Part shown: positions 47,241 through 57,706 of the stretch, piece after piece | Numbering within the stretch: the stretch's first letter is position 1 | How the letters are laid out: each line of letters opens with the position of its first letter | Assembly (NCBI RefSeq): GCF_963675165.1 | Contig: NC_087378.1 | Coordinates: forward strand, 7,679,273-7,743,272 | From: Halichondria panicea | Taxonomy: Eukaryota; Porifera; Demospongiae; Suberitida; Halichondriidae | Direction of reading: 5' to 3' | DNA: 64,000 nt | Notes under the pieces: generated by a model | What the model was told of the DNA's origin: nothing | Seen by the model: the letters and a program-made list of their open reading frames with translations, nothing else | Database searches by the model: none | Made by a program: the position numbers and the translations under genes

Positions 47241-50200
47241 ATGTCTGTTGTCCCTTATATAATTATAGAGATGTCTGTTGACCCAACATTGACTGTAGAT
47301 GCAGTTACAAATGTAATTGTCCAAGCTAAATACCCTCAAATTCTTGGACTTTATCTACCAGGCCTCAAAAAAGAGTTACTACAGATAATAGAACAAGAAA
47401 ATTGTCATAACCAACTTCAGTTAGCACGGAAGATCTCAAAAGCATGGATCAACAACAGAATTGAAGAAGCAACATGGGAAAAATTGATCATAGCCCTCGA
47501 GGTTGGCATTGTTGGTGAAAACTACCTTGCCGAACAGGTTCGTAGTGACATCCATATCCGAAGAGATTCTACCACATCAACAGGGTCGTCGCTTACAAAT
47601 TCTTTTGCCTCTTTAAGTACTGGCTCTGATCTTTTTAGCTCTGAGAATGAAGGTACAGTGATAATAATTATATATCTTCTGTATATAGACGTAGTGTTAC
47701 AGTACATGTCTATAGACCTTTTCATTTTGTGTCTTTTTCTTGGCCTGTGCAGAATCATTGACTGATGCTAAATGTAAAGCTGTTCAAGTGTACGCAAAAA
47801 ACCACATTCTTAGTGGTATCAAACGATCATTTAAACAATTGACAAACCAAATTGCAGCAAATCTTGAATCGAAAAATATCACTGTTAGTATGGTTAAATC
47901 CAATATTGTTGTTGATAAATGCCCTCACTTTTACTCACGAACCAAACATGTTCGAAAAATAAGAGATCTATTCATATTCTTTGAAGTAAAAAAGCTCTGG
48001 AGCTACGACCATTACGATCTTGTTGGACAGGTTATTGCTATAGTGGTTGACGAAACGATGCAGAAATTGCTAGATGCGTACATCAAGAAACTGAATGGTT
48101 ACCAGGTAGCACAAGAATTAGCAAGCAAGTTACCTTACTACCTTGATAAAGAGTATCCTGAATGGCTAGAAGAAAAATTTGAGTCTCCATTTTGCAATGA
48201 CCTTCGACGAAAACTTCGTGTATGTGTGAATATCAGCAATGAATCTTTGCAGTTTGTTGGTAAACTGTGGGATAACATACGGAAACGATATAGCATTCCT
48301 TGTCTAACAGCTCTTCTGTACAGCATTGTGTTTGGGTCTCTGGAGATTACGTGGCTAATTCAGCCAAGCTCGGCTTGTTGTATACTGAGTGAGTTATTTG
48401 CTTCTGCTACTTTCTTAGAAGAGCATCTAATCATGAATGTAACCCTTGATGATGAATGCATCTATGATGAGCACAGTGGATTTGCCAATAGCAAGGTGAG
48501 CGCATGCAAATGCTATAAGCTATTTCATTCTAATTATTTTATAGGTAATATGCTCTTTGTGGATGAAGCAAGCCATTTTAAGTGGTCGAATTGAAAAGCT
48601 TCGCCAAGTACTTGCTCAGCCTGATGTGGATATGAATGAAACCCTCACTGAGGTATGTCAGTAATAATTTGAAGCTGTAGTCACATGCCTCGATTCCTTA
48701 TTCTAGGATGGAGAAACACCCCTCATCATCGCATCTCAATGTGGACACGAGGACCTAGTATCCTTCCTCATTGAAGCTGGAGCTGACACAACTGTTACAT
48801 TGGTACATATTTGTACCCATGCATTAAATACAAAATAATGGATTTTTTTCTTATTGTAGGCCAATGGGGAAACAGCGTTACACATTGCTGTAAATGAAGT
48901 TTTTCCTTCAATTGCTGTTCTATTGCACAGAGAGAACAGTGAACTGATCGGGTTGCTTGATAATGTAAGCTGAGTATTCATGCGTGCAATTACAGATTGA
49001 CATGATAATTATACCTACAGGCAGGTTTCTCTCCCTTGATGAAGGCAGCTGCAAAAAACCAAATCGAAGTGATTGAGGCGGTTGTTAAAGCTAAACTCGA
49101 ACAGTGTGGTGCAGACTCAAAAAGCATTGACATTCCTACCTTGGTGAGCCAGCCTAAATCATTGTCTATTATTAACGAACCAATTCTGTATAGGGTAACG
49201 CTTTTTTCGTTGCTCTAAAAGAAGGGCATTACGAAACGGTCAAGATTCTTCACAGATATGGAGCCACCACTTTTAACACTGCTGAGGTTGGTGTGCATAT
49301 ATGTATATAGATAATAACCATGGTAACAGGAGGGGGAAAGTTCACTGGTGGTAGCGGCTGGTGCTGGGCACACTCAAGTTGTGGAATATTTCCTAGAAAT
49401 TGACCAAGAAATGAATCCTGATACTCTAAATTTTGTGAGTTCTCAGAATTATAATAAATAACATCTTGTGTTGACTGCACATTATGAATACAGGAAGAAA
49501 AGTCAGCCGCTCTTTTCTTGGCCATAGAAGGGAAACACTTCGAAATTGTCGACATACTCTTACGGAGTAAGTTCAAGAAGGATATTATCGACAGTAAACA
49601 TGTAAGTTGTATGTGTTACTATCGTCTTAATTCAACTGTGTATCTGTGTTCCAATAGAGTGATGGAATGACTCCTCTTGTGTTGGCTGTCTTGAAGCAGT
49701 CCCCAAAGTTGGTAGATATGCTTATGACAGCTGGAGCAGATTTAAACCTAGCAAACAGAGTACGTCCAATATTTTGAGAGTTCTGGCTATGTAACTATAG
49801 TTCTGGTGACACAATTTTAATGATTTTCTGAAAGCTTTGAAAGATTTTTCCAATGATTATGCTTAAAATTAATCTCAAATTTCAAAATTTCCCATTTTCG
49901 GAAAAAGACCATGAGCCCATGGTATTTTGGCAAAAAAGCCCTCTCTCTATGCTTTCAGAAATCATAAAATTAATGTTATTGGACTAACAGAACTAAAATT
50001 GTTATGGCCGTTCAAAGATGTCCCCTCCACTTACTCACTTTGCACATTCGGCATCATAATGTGTGGTATGTGTAGGATGGCATGACACCGCTGATGCTAG
50101 CTGCTGAGGCTGGACAGGTAGACAGTGTGAGACTACTGGTGGAGAAAGGTGCAGAGGTCACTCTACCACATGAGGTATGTAGTGTTATGTACTATAACTT

Positions 50201-51610
50201 TTTTTATTATGGACACTCTTGGTTTAGCTGAGTGGTAAAACAGCTCTCCACTTTGCCTCTGAGAATGGTCACACTGACGTGGTGGAGCTCCTGGCTCAGC
50301 CAGAGCACCAAGCCTTGGCCAGCAAAGTCAAGGTAAGAGAAAAATATTTGCTGGCTAGGTTAGTTAAAAATCTGGACTCACAATTAATATAGCGAGCTTG
50401 CATGAACTGTAGCTAGTTGGCTATGGCTCATGATCTGGATCAAGTGTTCTAGCTTCTTACTGTTACGTTTGCCACCATTTTTGTCTTGCTTGTAGGTTTT
50501 CTTAGTCAAGGCATCATCATCTTTTGTCGAGCCTGAGAATATGGAGTATGACAGTTTGCAGTACATTGAAAATATCAGTTCAGAAATCCCACCTAAATCT
50601 TTAAATTATGTTCGAGTGTGCTTTTTGCTGGCTGCCATTCTACCACAAAATGCAATGAAATCAGTCCTGAACGGTGAGAATCTCATCAGTCAAATCTACT
50701 ATGAAACTCTCAAAGATAAGGAAGGAGGTCTTGCGAAGTTTTGGTATGTTTTAAATGAGACCCAAGTTTGCCCTGCTGATCGGCTTGCAGACCTGAAAAA
50801 ATATGTTACTAAAACGTACTTCGTGCCTGCTTTGCTTACACCAATGGTTCACCTTCGTTCAATGATTCTGAAGATAGTGGATGCTATTGCAAACGATGAA
50901 GCCATAGCAACCTGTATTATCAATACAGCAGGAGATACTTTTAATCCTCGCACAACTCTCAACACTCTATCAAAGCCATTAGACAACAAGAACTACACTG
51001 TTCCTTTGCTTGAGTTTTTTGAATTAGCAGAGAAGCAATTGGATCTTGAACCAGACAACCTTGAAAATCTTCGTCTATGGCTAAGCGATGCTGGATGCAA
51101 GAGGGTCATAAGAGACTATCTGGATATCTTTGACCCTACAAAGGAAATCAGGATTTTAAGTGAGTGCAATGTTTTATATTTGGTCTACTTGTACGTTTCA
51201 TGGACTTCAGCGAAAACTTAAAAGTGTATTGTAGTGAAAAGTTAACGTAATACAATGAATCTCATTAAGTTAAATGTACAGAAATGTTTTTTCTGCAGGT
51301 GCTAGGCACAGACAGTGGCATTCACTACGCACAGACAGTGGTATTGGAAGCGTAGGTAAATTAAAATCTTAAACGCACAAATAATTACTATAATGTGGTG
51401 GTAACTAATCATGGAACATTTTTGTATGTCCCCTAAAATGAATTTCCCTAGTTTGTGGCAAGAAAATGTGCATACCTGCATGGCAGTAGCGAAGTACACA
51501 TACCATGAAGAAGTATTATTATGTTAGAAATTTGCTTTGCAGAAGAAGACGCACGACCAGACAAAGGAGAGAGTGAGCTGGTCCCAGGGAAGAACATAAA
51601 TGTTATATAA
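47241..51610 (+). CDS. Death domain - helical - ankyrin-repeat protein with C-terminal DED-like module (copy B)
   Basis: Multi-domain protein, probably in intracellular signalling or immunity. Exon 1 (47241 to about 47651; a second in-frame ATG lies at 47271) encodes a Death-like domain: QILGLYLPGLKKELLQIIEQ, LARKISKAWINNRIEEATWE, KLIIALEVGIVGENYLAEQV. Exon 2 (about 47752-48495) is a long helical region I cannot name (DLVGQVIAIVVDETMQKLLD). About ten short phase-0 exons then each carry roughly one ankyrin repeat: 48546-48651, 48707-48801, 48861-48963, 49021-49143, 49194-49286, 49330-49434, 49493-49601, 49660-49759, 50077-50174 and 50228-50332 (e.g. DGETPLIIASQCGHEDLVSF, SGKTALHFASENGHTDVVEL). 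The last ends AAG/GTAAGA in phase 0. The next acceptor (50492) opens in frame as VFLVKASSSFVEPENM and runs into copy B, then small exons near 51299-51355 and 51542-51610. If the junction is not used, copy B would be a separate gene starting at 50541. Confidence 0.72.
49780..50020. repeat. Dispersed foldback repeat family F, copy in ankyrin gene intron
   Basis: Shows attttaatgattttctgaaa, agcccatggtattttgg, tatgctttcagaaatcataa and gttattggactaacagaact. It lies between two ankyrin-repeat exons. Confidence 0.65.
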
Positions 51611-51989
51611 TTAAACATCATCAAGAAAATACACAACAATTAAGCTGCATGTGTTGTTCACACAATCCACATGTCCCCACCCACCCACAAACAAATGTAG
51701 CTAGTTCTAGTGTTAATAGTTGTTTATATATCAGAGGCAGCATAAACAGTGTGTAAAATTAATAATACTGCCTGAGTTGAAGGTATGTTTTTCACTTTGC
51801 TCTTAAGTGCAACCAAAATACTGGTGAGTACGTACATGTAGCTTGTGTCTGTGAAACCATTCTACTGACCATATTCAGTGTTGCATATACTGCTGTATTT
51901 ATATTGATATATAATTATGCTACAATGTATGTTTTGCTTTTAATAAGATACATGTACATGCATGGTATATATGGGTCAGGGTTTCATCA

Positions 51990-53118
51990 TTAAGAATGCA
52001 CAGACGTACCGCTTGGTGCCACGTAGTCAGCAGGATCCTCTGGCAGAGAATGTTGATGAGGCTCAGCACGTCTTAAAGGCTCTCCAGGTACAGGTACGTT
52101 CTGATATCAAATTATTAAAGCAGTGAGAGAATCAAGCGTGAGGTGTGTTAGGGCATTACATTTGGTGATATATGATATAATTATGGTATCCAATAAAATC
52201 ATTTCTGTCCGAAGCATTGAGCAGCTGAAATACTATTTCTCTCAAGCTATGCTTGCCTGGTTCTATTATTATATTCTAGATTTTTGGTTTATGCATTTAT
52301 TCCCTCCATAGGACCCTCCTCCCAGTGAAGACCATCACCTGGAGCAGTACAAGTATGGCATTGACTATGAGGATGACTTGAGGTGTTGAAGGTAGTCGTG
52401 CCATCTGACTGGCTGTGTTGCAGCCATGCAAGTCAGAAATTAGGGGAGAAAAGAAAGTGAGGCTATTTTCATTCCCATGCAGCATTTGCAAAAGTTTATG
52501 GCTTGTGTTTGTTATGTGTGCCGCCTCAGTGAGCAGACCTCGCCATGAGGAGAAGGATGAGAAGCGTGCCAGAAAGGCAGCCATCAAAGAAGACAGAAAG
52601 GTGTGTTAGCCATTAGCCACATAATTAACTTGGGGCCTAACCCCTTAGCTAGTACATCTTAAAGTCTGCCCAACGTGTATTTGAATGACCATAAACTTTT
52701 GTTCCATTGGTCCAATTTTATTGAAAGCTTAGAGATAGGCCTCCAGATGATGTGTTAAAATCAAAAGTCTACTTTGGGTCTCTTTTTGACGAAATACCAT
52801 GGCCCATCACATCGTCTTTTCCTGAAAATGGGAAATTATGGCCCGTTGGAGATTTGAGATTTGAGCATACCCATGCATTTGAACGGGCTCCTTCTAAGCT
52901 ATGAAATTCAGATGATTAGAACTCTAGTTACAGAGCCACCTCTAGTACTCTCAAAATGCTGGGAATGTATTTAGTAGCCCTTTTTGTAGCTTACATACAT
53001 GTTATGTGATTAAATTCCCTCTCCTCTCCCTTGCAGCAAAGAAGAGCTGACAAGAAAGCTACCAAATGGGCCTTCAAGAGTGGATCAATGAGATTGGAGA
53101 AACAATTAGCTGCAGCTG
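51990..53118 (+). pseudogene. Truncated LTV1 duplicate
   Basis: Host-gene duplicate lacking most of LTV1. It retains counterparts of exon 2 (CCACGTAGTCAGCAGGATCC block, near 52018-52091), part of exon 3 (52312-52378), the RPRHEEKDEKRARKAAIKED exon with its donor and downstream intron (52527-52600), and the final exon (53037-53118). Everything equivalent to source 43150-45490 is missing. Exon 2 lacks the lysine-rich start, exon 3 breaks off into rearranged DNA, and the final exon lost its stop. The intronic family F repeat (52680-52960) came along. The surviving parts are very similar to the source, so the duplication is fairly recent. Confidence 0.85.
52680..52960. repeat. Dispersed foldback repeat family F, duplicated copy
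   Basis: Counterpart of the repeat at 45655-45930, carried along in the LTV1 duplication and shortened by small deletions. Confidence 0.65.
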
Positions 53119-53380
53119 TAGTTCATTTCTCATTGGTTCATAGATCTTCATACATGTATAACTTGTTTTCAGAAATAAAATTATTAATTAAGCAACTGCC
53201 AATAAAAAGTTTCAAAAATCTACAGTTTAAAGTTTGGCCATGAACTAAGTTGGTTAAACTCTTGTGTTCTTCCTGGTCTGTTGAATGTAAATGGACTAGT
53301 GCTTTTGTCCCTTTGACTTTGAGCTCCTTGTTGTTCCTGTGTATACATACAAAAAGCGTTGAATGCAACAATGCACATAG

Positions 53381-54507
53381 TCATAGTGTATTACGAGGGG
53401 GGGGGGTTAGTTTACAAGAGTGTACGTGTTTTTGTGTTCGTATTTTCACCTCCATTTCAGGGAAGAGTTGGCTGTATTTGGGTGGTCCTTCGCTGGCCTC
53501 TGGTCTCACGTCCATCTCTTCAACCTCACTCAAGCTCTGTAGTTGTACTCTATAGTTGGCGGAGCCAATCATTACCCTCGGTCCGGCTGGCTGGATCTGG
53601 CCGGGGGCACATCTGTAGGGCTGGAGGCTGTTGGGCATGGTGTTAGGTACATGGTCAATGCCATTGCCACGTGAGGTGGATCTGGACGATTGCAAGGCTC
53701 CAATTTCATTTGAGTTGTAGCTCAATCTAACCATCCCCAACTGGCTGCTTGAGTTAGAGCTTGTCCTTCTGATACCAATATTAGAACTGGTGCTTGCCAC
53801 TGTGATGCTGCTACCATTGGAAGTAGATCTTGGAATCCCATTAGCAGTGGATGGTCCTCTCTGTTGGTACGCATTCGTTCTTGCCATACCAGCCAGTGTA
53901 GTAGATGGTATGGGCTCCTGTCTTGTTTGTGATGATCTCGGCTGATTTGGACTGGAGACCTATATATTGTAATGTAATGACAAACCTTTTTAGCTTTCAC
54001 AGTTTTCAATTCCATACCTGGTGGTTGTTCGTTCTTCTCAAGGCAACTGCTCTTAGCTCGGTATCGGAGACATGAGGTTGCCTACGATATCTCTCTTCAC
54101 GTTCTAATCTTCTACTCAGCCTGATCTTGAAATTTCTCTGAGTACAGATGGTATTGTGACAATTTGATCAGTTAAAGGTACACACACAGCTTACCTCTTC
54201 AGCTTTGTGATCACTGCATATCCTGCAGATGCGCCAGAAGAAGACCACCCAGTTGATGAGGATTATACCAGTGAATCCTACAGCCACTATACCTACTGCT
54301 ATCCACGCTTCAATGGATACATCCAAGCTCCCAGATCTGTAATATAATTTTATATAATTATTGTGTGTTCGAAAATCTAAATGTCGATTTTGTCTCTTGT
54401 TGTGTATGCTTTCTACTATAAGCTATACCAACTCACCCTGTTGTTTGAGCATAGACAAGAGGTAGGAGCAAAAGATGGAGCAAGACAAGAGCTGTTAGAT
54501 GCTGCAT
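53381..54507 (-). CDS. Small single-pass membrane protein with PPxY tail, unnamed
   Basis: Four exons: 54507-54435, 54338-54196, about 54139-54017 and about 53958-53381. Exon 1 encodes a signal peptide (MQHLTALVLLHLLLLPLVYA). After cleavage only about a dozen extracellular residues (QTTGSGSLDVSIEA) precede one membrane helix (WIAVGIVAVGFTGIILINWV). A Cys/Arg-rich juxtamembrane stretch (FFWRICRICSDHKAEERNFK) could be palmitoylated. The cytoplasmic tail of about 250 residues is Ser/Asn/Arg-rich and contains PPKYSQLFPEMEV, a PPxY motif of the kind bound by WW domains of NEDD4-type ligases. I know no named family with this exact layout; an adaptor recruiting an E3 ligase to membranes is a reasonable guess. 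The short ectodomain is the odd feature. Confidence 0.72.
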
Positions 54508-54629
54508 CTCAGAAATTAATTAATTATTGTTTGCAAGCTAAAAGGGGTGGGGCTCATGATTATTCCGTTAGCCCCCACGTGTATTTACACATGCGCAGTA
54601 TACCCTAATATCTCTTTCATCAAGGCAAG
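54508..54629. promoter_or_regulatory. Compact divergent promoter, PPxY membrane protein / RPS8
   Basis: 122 bases between opposed start codons. A pyrimidine-rich stretch just before the RPS8 start (taatatctctttcatc, 54607-54622) resembles the TOP-type start of ribosomal protein mRNAs. Inferred from sequence only. Confidence 0.45.
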
Positions 54630-55901
54630 ATGGGTGAGTGCAACGTGTTTGTGTGTGTGGTGTGTATCTTAGTTAATCTCTTATATGAATGAATTGTTAC
54701 TACTGCCACTAATACTGATGGATTAAAGCTGTGTGTATTTGCAATTTAGTGGTGTTTTTGTGCGCGTAGGTATCTCCAGAGATAGTTGGCATAAGCGAAG
54801 GTCGACGGGGGGCAAGAGGGCCCCCATTCGCAAGAAGAGAAAGTTTGAGTTGGGAAGGCCTCCTGCTGGTACCAAGGTACGTCACAGTCATGCATACGTC
54901 TAGCCATGTGTCTTTAATATATCGAATTTCTTCTTAGATTGGGCCAAAGCGAATCCACTTGGTAAGAACTCGTGGCGGAAATTCAAAGCATCGAGCAATG
55001 CGCTTGGACAATGGCAACTACTCCTGGGGCTCTGAAGGTACTTAGTATTTATACATAGTATACCACATAATTGAGTTTATCTTCTGCTTTTACTTGTTCA
55101 GCTACATCGAGAAAATGCCGTGTCCTGGATGTTGTCTACAATGCCAGCAACAACGAGCTTGTGCGTACCAAAACTCTAGTCAAGAACTGTATAGTGTTGA
55201 TCGACTGCACTCCCTTCAAGCAATGGTGAGCTCCTACTTATACGAGTATCTACCTAACTGTGAGCAAACCAACTATATATATGCTTTTTGAATTCTCATA
55301 TTGGTTCAGTGATTGATTATAATTATACCCTGACTTTCGTTGTGTAGGTTTGAGGCGCATTATGGGATTCCTCTAGGCCGCAAGAAGTCAAAGAAGACAG
55401 AGGTAAGAAAGTTGTCCTTGTGTTAGTGATTTGGTATTGGTTTGTTTGATTGATAATTATACGTTATTTTATTGTAGGAATCGACTGAAGATGATGTTCT
55501 ATCTGTTAAGAAGTCAAACCACGTTCAGAAGAAGCTTGCTGCCAGGAAATCCACCTCCAAGATTGACCCACACGTAGAGGAGCAGTTCCTCACTGGAAGA
55601 CTTCTAGGTGAGTAGTGTACGTTGTCTGGAACCCTGTCGTTTAGAATGTATCTGTGTTGTCGTTGTACAATTTGGGAGGGGGGCTGAGTCTTTTTTGTGA
55701 TTTTTTAAGAATAGGCTAGCTGTGTAAGTTGAATATAGTTTAGTATAGTAGTATCCAACTAATCCATATTGTATGTGTCCACTGTCTGCAGCGTGCGTGT
55801 CATCCCGACCAGGGCAGAGTGGCCGGTGTGATGGGTACATTCTAGAGGGCAAGGAGCTCGAGTTCTATCAGAGAAAACTCAAGTCCAAGAAGGGAAAATA
55901 A
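54630..55901 (+). CDS. RPS8: 40S ribosomal protein S8 (eS8)
   Basis: Core protein of the small ribosomal subunit. Seven exons. The first coding exon holds only ATGG before a GTGAGT donor. The second (54770-54877) gives [20 protein letters not shown], then [16 protein letters not shown]. Next are [78 protein letters not shown], and the end [22 protein letters not shown]. Every block is characteristic of eukaryotic S8, and length (about 208 residues) is normal. Vertebrate RPS8 introns host box C/D snoRNAs; I looked for paired C and D boxes in these introns and found no convincing one. Confidence 0.97.
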
Positions 55902-56349
55902 ACTCTATCATGAAACTGTTTTCATTATGTCATCTTGTAACTTTCCTGATGTTTGATGATTTATTTGTTCTTGCGTTATGATGTTTTTGATGGATCCTCA
56001 CAAGTTTATTCATACATGGGTGGTATTGTCACACCCAGTATTAAATGGCTACTGATTCTGAATTTTGAAGGCCATTAGCTGAGCTGGAAAGAAAGCATGA
56101 GATCCTCAGGAAACAAGTCAGCTGTCACTATTGGTACCCTTGGTGATGATGAACCTCTACCAGAGCTATCAAAGATATTTCCCAGGCCAAGCTGGCAGCT
56201 ACAAGCTTGTGTAGTGTCAGTACTGATAACAAGTGGCTAAATGCAGTACGTTAGCCTGTGTAGAAAGGGTTAAAATGACCGTGAATCTCATTATAATTGC
56301 ACCATAGCTAGCCTAGGGGGCGGCTAATAATAATTATAATGTGTCGTGC
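55902..56349. other. Spacer between RPS8 and the satellite arm
   Basis: Contains the RPS8 3' end and about 400 bases of unique sequence. A 47-codon frame at 56097-56240 (MRSSGNKSAVTIGTLGDDEP) has no recognisable partner and is not supported as a gene. The 3' border of this spacer is the outer edge of the satellite arm; immediately before it, gtgtcgtgca shows no obvious duplication, since the other edge of the element is outside the window. Confidence 0.4.
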
Positions 56350-57595
56350 AGTCCAGCGAGTCTGGAGAGTCTGGAGAGTCTTAAGAGACCTGCGAGTCTA
56401 GCGAGGAGAGTCTGGAGAGTCTAGCGAGCCCTGAGAGTCTTGAGAGTCCTGAGAGTCTGGATGGAGTCTGGAGAGCCCTGAGAGCCCTGAGAGTCTAGCG
56501 AGTCCTGAGAGACTGGAGAGTTTGGAGAGTCTGGAGAGTCTAGCGAGCCCTGAGAGTCTGGAGAGTCCTGCGAGTCTGGCGAGTCCTGAGAGTCTGGAGT
56601 GTCTGGAGAGTCTAGCGAGCCCTGAGAGTCTTGAGAGTCCTGAGAGTCTGGATGGAGTCTGGAGAGCCCTGAGAGTCTTGAGAGTCCTGAGAGTCTAGCG
56701 AGTCCTGAGAGACTGGAGAGTCTTGAGAGTCCTGAGAGTCTAGCGAGTCCTGAGAGACTGGAGAGTCTGGAGAGTCCTGAGAGTCTGGAGAGTCTAGCGA
56801 GCCCTGAGAGTCTTGAGAGTCCTGAGAGTCTGGAGAGTCTGGAGTCTAGCGAGCCCTGAGAGTCTGGAGAGTCTTGAGAGTCCTGAGAGTCTGGAGAGTG
56901 TAGCGAGCCCTGAGAGTCTTGAGAGTCCTGAGAGTCTAGCGAGTCCTGAGAGACTGGAGAGTCTTGAGAGTCCTGAAAGTCTAGCGAGTCACGAGAGTCT
57001 GGAGAGCCTGGAGAGTCTAGGGAGTCCGGAGAGTCTGACGAGTCCTGAGAGTCTGGCGAGTCCTAAGAGTCCTGAGAGTCTGGCGAGTCCTGAGAGTCTA
57101 GCGAGTCCTGAGAGTCTGGCGAGTCCGGAGAGTCCTGAGAGTCTGGCGAGTCCTGAGAGTCTGGAGAGTCTGGAGTCTAGCGAGCCCTGAGAGTCTGGAG
57201 AGTCTTGAGAGTCCTGAGAGTCTAGCGAGTCCTGAGAGACTGGAGAGTCTGGAGAGTCCTGAGAGTTTGAGAGTCTGGAGAGTCCAGGGAGTCCTGAGAG
57301 TCCAGGGAGTCCTGAGAGTCCTGAGAGTCTGGAGAGTCTAGCGAGTCCGGAGAGTCTGGCGAGTCCTGAGAGTCTGGCGAGTCCGGAGAGTCCGGAGAGT
57401 CCGGAGAATCCGGAGAGTCTGGAGAGTCTAGCGAGTCTGGAGAGTCTAGGGAGTCCGGAGAGTCCTGAGAGTCCGGAGAGTCTAGCGAGTCCTGAGAGTC
57501 CTGAGAGTCTGGTAAGTCCTAGATAATGATGAGAGTCCAGAGAGTTTAGCGTGTTCTGAAAGTCTAGAGTCTGCTATAGTGTTCTCTATAGAGTA
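56350..57595 (+). repeat. Left arm: ~9-bp-based satellite array (inverted relative to 63784-64000)
   Basis: About 1.25 kb built from degenerate nonamers of the form gagagtctg / gagagtcct / gcgagtcct, with longer higher-order blocks (tens of bases) repeated several times. The reverse complement of the same satellite begins at 63784, making the two arrays long inverted terminal arms around the genes between them. Frames such as SPESLESLASPESLE are translations of the satellite, not a protein. The inner edge fades out between 57510 and 57595. Confidence 0.92.
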
Positions 57596-57706
57596 GAGTA
57601 CTATGAATTCTAATCATGATTGTATATCACAAGCACATAATAATTTCATAATAAATGGTTTTGATCAGAAAATATATATTATTATTTTTTTTCAGACATG
57701 TATTTA

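Noticed and set aside
53031-53243. 70-codon frame starting QQRRADKKATKWAFKSGSM
   Set aside because: It is the final exon of the LTV1 pseudogene read into its flank, not an independent gene.
54634-55791. Box C/D snoRNAs in RPS8 introns
   Set aside because: Vertebrate RPS8 hosts snoRNAs, but no intron here shows well-spaced C and D boxes with terminal pairing.
56097-56240. 47-codon frame MRSSGNKSAVTIGTLGDDEP
   Set aside because: Too short, no homologue recognised, no promoter or splice evidence.
56813-57190. Open frame reading SPESLESLASPESLE repeats
   Set aside because: It is the satellite arm translated; the unit is a multiple of three, so frames stay open by chance. No start context or flanking gene structure.
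56350-57595. CRISPR array
   Set aside because: The repeats are short, degenerate and contiguous without unique spacers, in a eukaryotic genome.
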